In this document: positions 38,726 through 48,537 of the stretch, one piece after another
Position numbering within the stretch: position 1 is the first letter of the stretch
Layout of the letters: every line of letters starts with the position of its first letter
DNA from: Pseudomonadales bacterium
Lineage (GTDB): Bacteria > Pseudomonadota > Gammaproteobacteria > Pseudomonadales > UBA7239
DNA: 64,000 nt
Reading direction: 5' to 3'
Assembly: GCA_041395665.1 (NCBI GenBank)
Contig: JAWLAB010000002.1
Span: forward strand, 62,001-126,000
Notes under the pieces: model-generated
Seen by the model: the letters and a program-made list of their open reading frames with translations, nothing else
Databases searched by the model: none
What the model was told of the DNA's origin: nothing
Translations under genes and position numbers: made by a program

Positions 38726-40444
38726 ATGAATACAGTTTCTGTCAGTGGTCTTCCTCGACGCCTCGTCAATGATGGCCTCATCAGCATGGAGCAGGCACAA
38801 AATGCGCTGCTGGAATCGCGCAAGGCCAAAATACCGCTGACGCAGTGGTTGGTTGATAACAAAGTGGTCGCCGCAAAAGCCATTGCCTTGGCGGCGATGG
38901 ATGAATTTGGTGTGCCTTTATACGACATCAGCAGCCACAACCTTGCGCAAATACCGAAGGATGTGGTGAAGCGTGAATTGATTAGCAAACACCAAGTGTT
39001 GCCACTGTTCAAGCGCGGCAGCCGCCTATTTTTAGGCATGACAGACCCAACGGATTTACGCGCACTGGAAGAAGTGCGCTTTCAAACAGGGCTCACTTCA
39101 GAAGCCGTTTTGGTGCAGCAAGACCAACTGGCAAAAGCCATTGAAAAATTCCTCAACGACACCGAGGAGGATGCCAATGAAGCCTTCAAAGGTTTAGACG
39201 AAGATTTCGATCTGGATGTTGAAGCCGTTGACGACGATGAACCGAAAGGTGACGGCGGTGAATCCGGCGTGGATGATGCACCGATTGTGCGGTTCGTGAA
39301 TAAAATTTTGTTGGATGCCATCAAAGGCGGTTCGTCGGATTTGCACTTTGAACCTTATGAAAAAGCCTATCGTATCCGCTTCCGCACCGACGGCGTGCTG
39401 CACGAAGTGGCGCGCCCGCCGTTGTCACTGGGGCCAAAATTGTCATCGCGCTTAAAAGTTATGTCCAGAATGGACATTTCTGAGCGCCGGCTGCCGCAAG
39501 ACGGCCGGATCAAGATGAAGCTCTCCAAAACCAAGGCCATCGATTTTCGTGTGAACACGCTGCCCACACTGTGGGGCGAAAAAGTGGTTATGCGGATTCT
39601 CGATCCTACGAGCGCGCAAATGGGTATCGATGCGCTCGGCTACGAGGATTACCAGAAAGAAATGTACATGAAGGCGCTGATGCAGCCTCAAGGCATGATC
39701 TTGGTAACAGGACCTACCGGTTCTGGTAAAACGGTTTCTCTGTACACCGGTTTGAATATTCTCAACACCGAAGAACGCAATATCTCCACCGCTGAAGACC
39801 CTGTAGAAATCAACTTGGAAGGCATCAACCAAGTGAATGTCAACACAAGGATCGGCCTCGACTTTTCATCCGCCCTGCGCGCGTTCTTACGGCAGGATCC
39901 AGACATCATCATGGTGGGTGAGATTCGAGATTTGGAAACAGCCAACATCGCGATTAAAGCAGCGCAAACAGGGCACATGGTCATGTCCACCCTGCACACC
40001 AACTCTGCACCGGAAACACTGACGCGGATGCTCAATATGGGTGTGCCATCATTTAACTTGGCCACTTCCGTGAACTTGATTATCGCGCAGCGTTTGGCGC
40101 GCCGTTTGTGCCCCGCTTGTAAACAGCCGGCAACGGATATTCCTGAATCCGTACTGGAAGAAGAAGGCTTGTTTGACTGCGGTTTAGAACGCAGTGAAGT
40201 CACCGTGTTCAAACCTGTGGGTTGCGAATTGTGCAATGGCGGTTATAAAGGCCGTGTGGGCGTTTACGAAGTGGTTCGCATCACGCCAAAAATTTCACAA
40301 ATTATTATGGAAGAAGGCAATTCCTTACAGATTGCCCAAGCTGCCAAAGAAGAAGGCTTTTTTGATTTACGCCGTTCCGGCTTACGCAAATGCGCATGGG
40401 GTTTAACCAGCCTCGAAGAAATTAACCGTGTTACCAAGGATTAA
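38726..40444 (+). CDS. pilB: Type IV pilus assembly ATPase PilB
   Basis: Hexameric motor that powers pilus extension. The 572 residues comprise an N-terminal MshEN-type domain (RLVNDGLISMEQAQNALLES) and the secretion ATPase core: Walker A LVTGPTGSGKTVSLY near residue 330, the Asp box, Walker B DPDIIMVGEIRDLETA, and the His box GHMVMSTLHTNSA. The tetracysteine zinc site is CPACKQ with CELCNG. pilC follows after 3 bases. Confidence 0.97.
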   Translation: MNTVSVSGLPRRLVNDGLISMEQAQNALLESRKAKIPLTQWLVDNKVVAAKAIALAAMDEFGVPLYDISSHNLAQIPKDVVKRELISKHQVLPLFKRGSRLFLGMTDPTDLRALEEVRFQTGLTSEAVLVQQDQLAKAIEKFLNDTEEDANEAFKGLDEDFDLDVEAVDDDEPKGDGGESGVDDAPIVRFVNKILLDAIKGGSSDLHFEPYEKAYRIRFRTDGVLHEVARPPLSLGPKLSSRLKVMSRMDISERRLPQDGRIKMKLSKTKAIDFRVNTLPTLWGEKVVMRILDPTSAQMGIDALGYEDYQKEMYMKALMQPQGMILVTGPTGSGKTVSLYTGLNILNTEERNISTAEDPVEINLEGINQVNVNTRIGLDFSSALRAFLRQDPDIIMVGEIRDLETANIAIKAAQTGHMVMSTLHTNSAPETLTRMLNMGVPSFNLATSVNLIIAQRLARRLCPACKQPATDIPESVLEEEGLFDCGLERSEVTVFKPVGCELCNGGYKGRVGVYEVVRITPKISQIIMEEGNSLQIAQAAKEEGFFDLRRSGLRKCAWGLTSLEEINRVTKD

Positions 40445-40447
40445 AAC

Positions 40448-41710
40448 ATGGCCACTACAACAACAAAACCCGCAACAAAAACAGCACCTAAAAAGCCAAA
40501 AGGCAAAGAGCCAGATATTTACCTCTGGGAATTTAAAAACCCCAAGGGGGTAGTCACTAAAGGCGAGCTCAAAGCGCAAACAATGACTGATGCAAAAGCA
40601 CAGTTGCGCAAACAGGGCTACACCAATCCTAAAATCAAGAAAAAACCTAAACCGCTGTTTGGTGGTGCAGGCAAAGCGATTCAACCAGCTGACATTGCTG
40701 TCTTTGTGCGCCAAATGGCGACGATGATGAAAGCCGGTGTGCCGCTGGTACAATCTTTCGAGCTGGTTGGGGACGGTTTGGAAAATCCCAACATGAAAAA
40801 AATGATATTCAGCATCCGCGATGAGGTTTCTGGTGGTGGCAGTTTTGGCGGTGCGCTGCGAAAATTTCCTAAACACTTTGACGAATTGTTTTGTAGCTTG
40901 GTCGAATCCGGCGAGCAATCCGGTACTTTGGAAACCATGCTCGATCGCGTAGCCACTTACAAAGAAAAAACCGAAGCGTTGAAAAAGAAAATCAAAAAAG
41001 CGCTCACCTACCCCATCGCGGTATTGTGCGTTGCTTTCATTGTTACAGGTATTTTGTTAGTCAAAGTAGTGCCAGTATTCGCACAAACTTTCTCCTCTTT
41101 TGGCGCCAACCTTCCCGCGTTTACTTTGTTTGTGTTAAACCTATCCAATCTCGCTCAGGCGTATTGGTTCCCCATACTCGCTGTAGCGGTTGTAGGCTTT
41201 ATCGCTTTTTCCAAAGCAAGGGAAACTAGCCAAAGCTTCTCGGATGCCGTTGACCGCGTCACCCTCAAAATGCCTGTTGTCGGCGACATTGTGAACGAGG
41301 CCGTTATTGCGAGGCTTTCACGCACACTGTCCACCACTTTTTCCGCCGGTGTGCCTTTGGTAGATGCTTTGGATTCAGTGTCTGGTGCTGCCGGTAATGC
41401 CGTGTACCGCGATGCCATCAAGCGTGTGCGCAATGATGTAACCGGCGGCACCATGATCAATGTCGCGTTCCGCAGCGCGGGTGTGTTCCCAACTTTGCTG
41501 ATACAGATGACCTCTATTGGTGAAGAATCCGGTGCGCTGGACACCATGTTGGATAAAGTGGCGACACACTACGAGGCCGAAGTGGACAACAAGGTCGATA
41601 ACCTGACAGCCCTGCTGGAGCCGATGATTATGTCGGTGCTCGGTATTCTGGTCGGCGGCCTGATGATCGCCATGTACATGCCTATCTTCCAGCTCGGCTC
41701 TGTCGTCTAA
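40448..41710 (+). CDS. pilC: Type IV pilus inner-membrane platform protein PilC
   Basis: Polytopic platform protein of the pilus machine. The 420 residues have two GspF-type repeats with QPADIAVFVRQMATMMKAGV and VARLSRTLSTTF-like (VIARLSRTLSTTFSAGVPLV) segments and three TM helices (near 210, 265 and 400). The N-terminus is Lys/Thr-rich. Family motif VSLIEVGEESG appears as TSIGEESGALDTMLDKVATH. It lies between pilB and pilD. Confidence 0.96.
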   Translation: MATTTTKPATKTAPKKPKGKEPDIYLWEFKNPKGVVTKGELKAQTMTDAKAQLRKQGYTNPKIKKKPKPLFGGAGKAIQPADIAVFVRQMATMMKAGVPLVQSFELVGDGLENPNMKKMIFSIRDEVSGGGSFGGALRKFPKHFDELFCSLVESGEQSGTLETMLDRVATYKEKTEALKKKIKKALTYPIAVLCVAFIVTGILLVKVVPVFAQTFSSFGANLPAFTLFVLNLSNLAQAYWFPILAVAVVGFIAFSKARETSQSFSDAVDRVTLKMPVVGDIVNEAVIARLSRTLSTTFSAGVPLVDALDSVSGAAGNAVYRDAIKRVRNDVTGGTMINVAFRSAGVFPTLLIQMTSIGEESGALDTMLDKVATHYEAEVDNKVDNLTALLEPMIMSVLGILVGGLMIAMYMPIFQLGSVV

Positions 41711-42588
41711 GTGGTGGTAACAGCAAACCTCGTGGCAGGCAATATCACTATTCTGATTCTGCTGCGTTTGCGGCCTTATTGGGCTGCACCATCGGCAGCT
41801 TTTTGAATGTGGTGTGCTTACGCCTGCCGCGCATGATGGAGCGCGAATGGCGTGAGCAGTGTGCTGAGCTAACTGGCACACCGCTGATTGAAGAACCACC
41901 GCTCAATCTTGCCTTCCCACCTTCTCGCTGCCCGCAGTGCGGGCATGTGATTTGTGCTTGGGAAAACATTCCTATCATCAGCTATGTATTTTTAAAAGGC
42001 CGCTGTTCCGGTTGCCAAGTAAAAATTTCTGCGCTATCCGTGGTTGAAGCCACCTGTGGGTTGTTGAGCGCAGTGGTGGCTTGGCATTTTGGCGCTACTT
42101 GGCAGTGCGCTGCCGCCTTGGTGTTGACTTGGAGTTTGCTGACGCTGGCGGTTATCGACTTCGACACACAACTACTGCCCGATGACATCACACTGCCGCT
42201 ACTGTGGGCTGGCCTGCTACTCGCACTCGGCAATGTTTTTACCTCCTTAGAATCCGCTGTGATCGGCGCTGCGGCGGGCTATTTATCGCTATGGAGCGTG
42301 TACTGGCTGTTCAAGTTTGCCACCGGCAAAGAAGGCATGGGCTACGGTGATTTCAAGTTACTGGCCGCACTCGGCGCTTGGCTGGGCTGGCAGGCTTTAC
42401 CGCAAATCATTTTGTTCTCTGCCTGCTCTGGCGCGGTATTGGGTCTGCTGATGATGGTGCTGCGCGGTCGTGATCGGCAAATTCCCATTCCTTTTGGCCC
42501 TTATCTGGCCATCGCCGGCTGGATCAGCCTAATGTGGGGCAATGACATCACAAACTGGTACTGGCAGTTCAGTGGGCTAGCGCCGTGA
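41711..42588 (+). CDS. pilD: Prepilin peptidase/N-methyltransferase PilD, N-terminus frameshifted
   Basis: Membrane aspartic peptidase that cleaves and methylates prepilins. From 41779 (TTG) the frame encodes most of the enzyme: [18 protein letters not shown], two CxxC pairs (CPQCGH, CSGCQ), the catalytic Asp motifs [12 protein letters not shown] and [14 protein letters not shown], and six to seven TM helices. The first TM is cut in this frame. The missing part ([15 protein letters not shown]) is found in the -1 frame starting at GTG 41711, just after the pilC stop, so one base is missing near 41762. The stop overlaps coaE (GTGA). Confidence 0.85.
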
Positions 42589-43193
42589 GCCGCTACATCG
42601 TCGGCCTCACGGGCGGCATAGGCAGCGGAAAATCGGCAGTAGCAGAACGATTTAGGCAACTCGGCATCACCGTGGTCGATGCCGATGTCTGTGCGCGCAT
42701 TGTTGTAGAAATTGGCAAGCCCGCTCTGCAGGCCATTGCGGAGCATTTTGGCAACGAGATTTTGCAGGCAGATGGCACACTGAATCGCGCGGCACTGCGC
42801 CAAAAAGTTTTTGCCGACGAAGCCGAACGCAAATGGTTGGAAGCTCTGCTCCACCCACTCATTTTTGAAGAACTGTGGGCGCAACTGCAATCCGCCCCCA
42901 GTCCTTACGCCATTCTGGAATCACCGCTGTTGATTGAAGCGGGGCAGCACGCTATTTGTCAGCGCACCTTGGTGGTTGATGCGCCTGAAGCACTACAACT
43001 CGCGCGCGCCATGTCTCGCGATAACAATTCAGCCGAGCAAGTGAAAGCCATCATGGCAACGCAAGCAACGCGTGAGCAGCGACTCGCCAAGGCAGATGAT
43101 GTCATTCTCAACGACAAGGATATTCATTCGTTAACGCAGGCTGTCGATCAGCTTCATCAAAGCTACCTCGACTTGGCGCACGCGTTCCAATAG
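42585..43193 (+). CDS. coaE: Dephospho-CoA kinase
   Basis: Phosphorylates dephospho-CoA in the last step of CoA synthesis. The 202 residues begin [20 protein letters not shown] with the P-loop and then [23 protein letters not shown], and SPLLIEAGQ. The GTG start overlaps the pilD stop, the usual pilBCD-coaE linkage. The 3' end overlaps the convergent pilin accessory gene for 63 bases. Confidence 0.95.
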   Translation: MSRYIVGLTGGIGSGKSAVAERFRQLGITVVDADVCARIVVEIGKPALQAIAEHFGNEILQADGTLNRAALRQKVFADEAERKWLEALLHPLIFEELWAQLQSAPSPYAILESPLLIEAGQHAICQRTLVVDAPEALQLARAMSRDNNSAEQVKAIMATQATREQRLAKADDVILNDKDIHSLTQAVDQLHQSYLDLAHAFQ

Positions 43194-43934
43194 CGATTTT
43201 TCTCGATCCATCTGTACAACAAAGCCAACAGGGGCGACTGTTGAAATATCTACGGCCATATAACCCGCGCCAGCACCCAATCCCGCATAGTAATAGCGAA
43301 TATTCTCACCTTGCAGATAACTTTCATTCGCGCGATCTACAGGAAAACCGAGAATTTCTGTAGATTTTTTTCCAGCTTGCGCGATGTCTTTCTGAGCAGC
43401 TTGCAACGGCACATAATAATTTGTTTGAAAAAATAGATCTGGATCGACCATTCCTGCGACTGCTGATTTTTTTCGCCATTTTGCTAATTCTTCAGGCGGC
43501 ATATCCACTGCAATCCATGTTGGCCTCAGAGTTTGCAGCAGCTTCACCTGCTTGGGCTCAACACCGTAATCTTTAAACGTTTGATAAGAAACTGAACGGA
43601 AAAAACCATCGGCATAAACGACAGCAGCGGGATGGGTTTGCCACACCGTCCACATACCGCCCGCTAGACAAGCCGCCTGCAATGCAGCAATAACAGACAA
43701 ATCAAAGGGCAAACTTTTTTTACCCACCTTGTAAACGCACAGCGTCAACACAGGGCCAATAAAAAAGTCCACGCCAGCAATTAATTTGATGCCCTCAAGC
43801 CCGCCATCGTAGTGAAACAACAATCCGGGATACCAAAAGAAATAAATAATGGACGCTAAAACAAGAAACAGAAACACACTTACTACGATGTGTATCCCAA
43901 AAGCCTGCCAACGATTAGCGGGGCGGATGAACAT
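43131..43934 (-). CDS. TfpX/TfpZ-family type IV pilin accessory protein
   Basis: A 267-residue inner-membrane protein with an N-terminal TM ([19 protein letters not shown]) and more hydrophobic segments up to residue ~110, then a soluble periplasmic part. [31 protein letters not shown] and [12 protein letters not shown] match the TfpX/TfpZ-type accessory proteins, which in pseudomonads influence assembly of specific pilin alleles. It is separated from pilA by pilBCD-coaE, unlike the usual pilin-adjacent position. Confidence 0.8.
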   Translation of the reverse strand: MFIRPANRWQAFGIHIVVSVFLFLVLASIIYFFWYPGLLFHYDGGLEGIKLIAGVDFFIGPVLTLCVYKVGKKSLPFDLSVIAALQAACLAGGMWTVWQTHPAAVVYADGFFRSVSYQTFKDYGVEPKQVKLLQTLRPTWIAVDMPPEELAKWRKKSAVAGMVDPDLFFQTNYYVPLQAAQKDIAQAGKKSTEILGFPVDRANESYLQGENIRYYYAGLGAGAGYMAVDISTVAPVGFVVQMDREKSLLERVRQVEVALMKLIDSLR

Positions 43935-44024
43935 GATGGTTTCCTAATAAGCGTCGGTACGAAGTTGTTTTTTACCATTGAACAATGATGACAAGCAAAC
44001 ACGCGCTGTGTTTCAACGGGGCAT

Positions 44025-44050
44025 AAAAAAGGCCAACTAAAGTTGGCCTT
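44025..44050 (-). terminator. Rho-independent terminator after tRNA-Ala
   Basis: On the minus strand, AAGGCCAAC and GTTGGCCTT form a 9-bp stem with a TTTA loop followed by a T-run. It begins 7 bases after the tRNA CCA end. Confidence 0.93.
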
Positions 44051-44056
44051 GGAAAT

Positions 44057-44132
<76 letters not shown>

Positions 44133-44173
44133 AAAATAGGGAGGCGGCATTCTACTGGCCATCCGCCCCGCAA

Positions 44174-45671
44174 TCAACGCTCAGTCAAGCCCAGCGCGCG
44201 GTAATCTTTCTCCCACTGTTTGGCTTCTTTCTTGGATGCACCGCCCACTAATTGCAAAGCCTCACGCAAGCGCGCACGCACGAGATCGGCACCGAGCAGC
44301 GCCATCGCATCAAACAGCGGCGGCGCGGAAGTGGAGCCGGTCAGCGCAATAAACAGAGGTGGCAAGAACACTTTGATTTTGAGGTTCATCGCATCCGCCA
44401 AGCCTTTTAACGATGCATACAAATCATCTCGCTGCCAACTGCGCTGGGTATCCAGCATCCAACTGCTGTACTGCAATACGCGCCGCAACTGCTCTTCATC
44501 CATTTTCAGTACATCAAAATCCGCTTTACTCACCGGCGGCATACCAGAAAAGAAAAAACTCAGCAGTGCAGGCAGTTGCGAGAAGCGTTCAATGCGCGTT
44601 TGAATCAAGGGAATCATCGGCTTGAGATAATCCGCATTCAGCGCCCACTGCTGCACGCGCTGCGCAAAAGCCTCTGCATCGAGGTTTTCACGAATCCAAC
44701 AGCCGTTCAGCCAATCCAGTTTTTCCACATCAAAAACGGGGCCGCCGAGCGTGATATTTTTCAAATCAAAATGCTGAAACATTTCAGCCAGCGTGAATTT
44801 TTCAGCTTCATTGGGCATAGACCAACCCATGCGCGCAAATAATTCAGCAGGGCTTCCGGCAAATAGCCCATACGGCGATAGTAGTTAATGCTAGTGGGAT
44901 TTTTGCGTTTGCTGAGCTTGGATTTATCGGGATTGCGCGCAGCAGCGGCAAGTGACACAACACCGGCGCTTGCCAGCCAAAATATTGATAACAACAAATG
45001 TTTCGGCGCGGAATTAATCCACTCCTCACCGCGAATCACATGTGTATAATTTGCATCAAATGATCATCAACTACATTTGCCAAATGGTAGGTCGGCATGC
45101 CATCCGCTTTCATCAGCACTTGCATATCGACTTGTTGCCAGTCGATGACAATCTTTCCACGCAGCAAATCATCAATTTCACACTGCCCTTCTGCGGGAAT
45201 TTTCATGCGAATAACATAAGGCTCGTTCGCCGCCAAACGGCGTTGCACTTCTTCTGACGACAACAACAAACCGCGACCATCGTATTTAGGCGTTTCACCG
45301 CGCGCTTGCTGCTCGGCACGCATTTGGTCGAGTTCTTCTGGCGTGGCAAAACAATAAAACGCGTGACCTTTTTCGATCAGTTGCAGCGCGTAATCTTTGT
45401 AAATCGCCATGCGCTCGCTTTGGCGGTACGGGCCGTGTGGGCCGCCGACATCAGGGCCTTCGTCCCAGTTCAGTCCCAACCAACGCAACGAATCAAAAAT
45501 AGCCTGCTCGGACTCCGCTGTGCTGCGCGCTTGATCGGTGTCTTCAATACGCAAAATAAATTGTCCGCCGTGCTGGCGCGCAAAACACAAATTAAACAGT
45601 GCGATGTAGGCGGTGCCGACATGCGGATCACCAGTAGGGGAAGGAGCAATACGAGTGCGAACAGTGGTCAT
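44174..45671 (-). pseudogene. gltX: Glutamyl-tRNA synthetase, broken by four clustered indels
   Basis: Charges tRNA-Glu. From ATG 45671 the catalytic N-terminal domain is intact ([20 protein letters not shown] with the HIGH equivalent, [15 protein letters not shown]) to VDDHLMQI. Then four indels fall between about 45045 and 44840: +2 (AT) before [17 protein letters not shown], -2 (TA) before [16 protein letters not shown], +2 (GC) before [19 protein letters not shown], and -1 before [13 protein letters not shown]. Correcting them gives one complete protein including the KLSKR motif and the anticodon-binding domain to 44174. Gene essentiality makes sequence error a serious alternative to decay. 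Confidence 0.85.
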
Positions 45672-45713
45672 GGCGGCAAGCATTTGAGTGTGCGAAAGGA
45701 GGCGAATTATAGA

Positions 45714-46064
45714 TTAAGCCTGCGCCATATCCGCTTCGCTGTATTTGTCATTACCCAGAATATGCAGATGCAGGTGAAATACCGTCTGCCCCGCACCTTC
45801 GCCGTTATTGATCAGCAAGCGAAAAGAATTGCCCACACCGTGCTGCTCGGCCAATTTGCCAGCCACCAACATCAAATGGCCGAGCAGGGCTTGGTCATCC
45901 GGTTGGGCATCTACCAAACGCGCAATCGCTTTTTTAGGGATGACTAACAAATGCACGGGCGCGCGCGGATGAATATCGCGAATGGCGATACAGTGCTCAT
46001 CTTCGTACAGTTTTTCGGCGGGAATTTCGCCGCGAATGATCTTGCCAAAAATAGTGTCGGACAT
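45714..46064 (-). CDS. HIT/HINT-family nucleotide-binding protein
   Basis: A 116-residue histidine-triad hydrolase of the HINT branch, which removes nucleotides or amines from nucleoside phosphoramidates. From ATG 46064 it starts MSDTIFGKIIRGEIPAEKLY, has DIHPRAPVHLLVIPKK, and ends with the triad HLHLHIL. The frame is open upstream but the extra residues are unlike the family. It stands between hcp and gltX. Confidence 0.93.
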   Translation of the reverse strand: MSDTIFGKIIRGEIPAEKLYEDEHCIAIRDIHPRAPVHLLVIPKKAIARLVDAQPDDQALLGHLMLVAGKLAEQHGVGNSFRLLINNGEGAGQTVFHLHLHILGNDKYSEADMAQA

Positions 46065-46172
46065 GGTGCACTCCAAAAACGAGGAAGACGCACATTGTCC
46101 GACAAAACAAGCCTGCGGTGTACGCCCTGAGCAGAGCCACACCGCAGCAACGGAGCACTAACCGCGTGAAAA

Positions 46173-47843
46173 TCAGGCAGCGCGCGTCATCGCACGAGCA
46201 CGATCTTCTTCCACATTGCCCAAAGGACGCACAGCGAATTTCTCCACCAAGACATTGAGCAAATTGGGCGTGAGGAAATGCGGCAGTGTTGGGCCAAGAT
46301 GAATGTTGCGCACACCCAAGGCCAACAGCGTCAAAAACGCCGCAATCGCTTTTTGCTCGAACCATGAAATCACCAGCGTCAGCGGCAAATCATTTACGCT
46401 GCAATCAAAGGCTTTCGCTAATGCCAAAGCGATTTGAATGGCGGAATAACTATCATTGCACTGACCGACATCCAGCAGGCGCGGGATGCCACCGATGTCG
46501 CCGAAATTGTGACGGTTAAAACGGTATTTACCACAGCCAATCGTCATCACCACGCTGCGATCCGACGCGCCGGTCGCAAAATCTGAATAGTAATCACGCC
46601 CAGGCGCTGCGCCATCACAGCCGCCAATTAAAAAGAAATGCTCAATAGCACCGCTTTTCACGGCATCGACCACTTTATCCGCCACACCGAGTACTGCTTC
46701 ACGACCAAAACCAATCGTAATAAATTGTTCGATTTGATCTTCAGCAAAACCAGCTTGTTGCAGAGCGCAATCAATCAACTGACTGTAATCTTTTTTACCG
46801 TGAGTACCCATATCGATATGCGGCACGCCATTCCAACCCACAGGGCCCGTGGTGAAAATTCGATCGCCGTAGCCATTCATATTCGGGTCGATCAAGCAGT
46901 TGGATGTCATCAAAATTGCGCCAGGAAATGCCGCAAATTCTGTTTGCTGGTTTTGCCAAGCTGTGCCGAAGTTACCCGCCAGATGTTTGAATTTTTTCAA
47001 CTGTGGATAGCTGTGCGCCGGCAGCATTTCACCGTGCGTGTAGATGTTGATGCCTTTGCCTTCGGTTTGTTCCAGCAGATGATACAGATCGACAATATCG
47101 TGACCGCTCACCAAAATGGCTTTACCTTTCAACGGCGTAACGCGCACTTGCGTCGGCTCTGGAATACCAAAATTATCGCGATGCCCTGCATCTAACAGCT
47201 CCATAATTTTGAGGTTCATTTCGCCAATCTTTAAGCAAGTGTCCAACAGCGTTGCGATATCTTCTGGCTGATCCGCGAGGTAAGAAAAATATTGATGAAA
47301 TAAACCGAATACTTCTTCACTTTCTTTGCCCAACATCATGGCGTGTTCGCAGTACGCTGCGCTGCCTTTCAATCCGTACAGCGCCAGACAGTTCAAACCG
47401 CGCACATCTAAATCTTCACGCTTGATCGTCGCTTCATGCGATTGCTCCATCAAACCATCCAGTGTTTTAGCTGGTTGGAACACGGCTGGCCCTGACAACA
47501 CTTCTGGTGCGATGCCTTTTTTCTCGCAAGAAGCGAGATACATCGCTTTTGCCCAGCCGCGCACTTTTTCTGCGTCGGCAATCATTTTTACAAAACGCTC
47601 TGCGTCAAAATTGACATTAGTCAGCGTAGAAAATAACGCTGGTGGAATAAAACGATCGACAGCAGGATCCACAGCACCGAGCTGCCGCGCTCTATGCGCG
47701 TACTGTCCAATGCCTTGCAGTAGGTAAATCAAAATATCTTGTAATTCTGCTGTTTCTGCTTCCTTGCCACATTTTCCTTTCTTGAACTGACAGCCAGTAA
47801 CTTTTTCATTAACAAGGGTTTGTTCACATTGAATACAGAACAT
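46173..47843 (-). CDS. hcp: Hybrid cluster protein (hydroxylamine/NO reductase)
   Basis: Hcp reduces NO or hydroxylamine and protects against nitrosative stress, using a cubane and a hybrid Fe-S-O cluster. The 556-residue product from ATG 47843 begins MFCIQCEQTLVNEKVTGCQF with the N-terminal cysteine motif, and later CDGAAPGRDYYSDFATGA, DVGQCNDSYSAIQIALALA and HLGPTLPHFLTPN carry the cluster ligands. GGAG precedes this start. No hcr reductase gene is nearby. The NsrR-like repressor gene lies 115 bases upstream on the same strand. Confidence 0.94.
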   Translation of the reverse strand: MFCIQCEQTLVNEKVTGCQFKKGKCGKEAETAELQDILIYLLQGIGQYAHRARQLGAVDPAVDRFIPPALFSTLTNVNFDAERFVKMIADAEKVRGWAKAMYLASCEKKGIAPEVLSGPAVFQPAKTLDGLMEQSHEATIKREDLDVRGLNCLALYGLKGSAAYCEHAMMLGKESEEVFGLFHQYFSYLADQPEDIATLLDTCLKIGEMNLKIMELLDAGHRDNFGIPEPTQVRVTPLKGKAILVSGHDIVDLYHLLEQTEGKGINIYTHGEMLPAHSYPQLKKFKHLAGNFGTAWQNQQTEFAAFPGAILMTSNCLIDPNMNGYGDRIFTTGPVGWNGVPHIDMGTHGKKDYSQLIDCALQQAGFAEDQIEQFITIGFGREAVLGVADKVVDAVKSGAIEHFFLIGGCDGAAPGRDYYSDFATGASDRSVVMTIGCGKYRFNRHNFGDIGGIPRLLDVGQCNDSYSAIQIALALAKAFDCSVNDLPLTLVISWFEQKAIAAFLTLLALGVRNIHLGPTLPHFLTPNLLNVLVEKFAVRPLGNVEEDRARAMTRAA

Positions 47844-47884
47844 ACAGAAACGCTCCAGAAGTGTTTTGATAAGTGCGGGATTAA

Positions 47885-47894
47885 AGATATATCT
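47885..47894. promoter_or_regulatory. Palindrome upstream of hcp, possible regulator site
   Basis: AGATATATCT is a perfect 10-base palindrome in an AT-rich stretch 42 bases before hcp. NsrR-type sites are AT-rich inverted repeats of this general shape, but the match to a published consensus is partial. Confidence 0.3.
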
Positions 47895-47958
47895 AAAAAG
47901 ACCGTTTGCCAGCAGCCATAAAAAACAAACTGGCCATTTATTGATTTGGATTATTTTT

Positions 47959-48419
47959 TTAAGAAAAAGCGATAACTTCTTTCTGCGCTTTGCGCGTAGA
48001 AACAGCATCAATCACACAAGAAAATTTCTCTTGTCGCACGATATCTGCTAATGAGTAACACTCTAATTCTTTATAAAAAGCTGTCTGTGCGCGACGCAGC
48101 GCACGGAGGCAAAGCACACGCGGGCAATATGACGCAGGATTGTGAGACAATCCACCAGTGGCGCTCTGCCTTCAAACTCAGCCACCACGACACCGATATT
48201 GATCGACTCTGCGGTTTGTTGCAGACGCAGCCCGCCACCTTTACCGCGCGCCGTTTTGAGGTAGCCCAGCTTGCCCAATTTGTGGACGACCTTGCGCAAA
48301 TGCGCGAGCGAAATATCGTAAAAACTCGACAACTCATGCAGTGTTACCAATCGCTCCGAATGCATCGCGGAATACATCAGTACGCGCACTGCATAATCTG
48401 TAAAACGACTCAATCGCAT
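47959..48419 (-). pseudogene. nsrR: NsrR-like Rrf2 repressor, frameshifted in the Fe-S motif
   Basis: An NO-sensing Rrf2 regulator next to hcp. From ATG 48419 the winged helix is intact: MRLSRFTDYAVRVLMYSAMH, YDISLAHLRKVVHKLGKLGY, KTARGKGGGLRL. After APLVDCL the reading frame breaks twice within about 60 bases. Restoring it (about -2 then +1) gives the cluster-binding pattern C-x4-C-x5-C with SCVILPAC, then ALRRAQTAFYKELECYSLAD to a stop at 47959, about 150 residues. As given, the stop comes early and the last two cluster cysteines are lost from the frame. Confidence 0.75.
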
Positions 48420-48537
48420 GATTTAACCACTCTCAATCACTTATCTATCACTCATTCATCTATAAGTCGTGCTGACGCACAACGAGCCGCCGCGTATAGT
48501 CGAACCCATTCGATGACAACAGCTCGCGGAGACTGCT

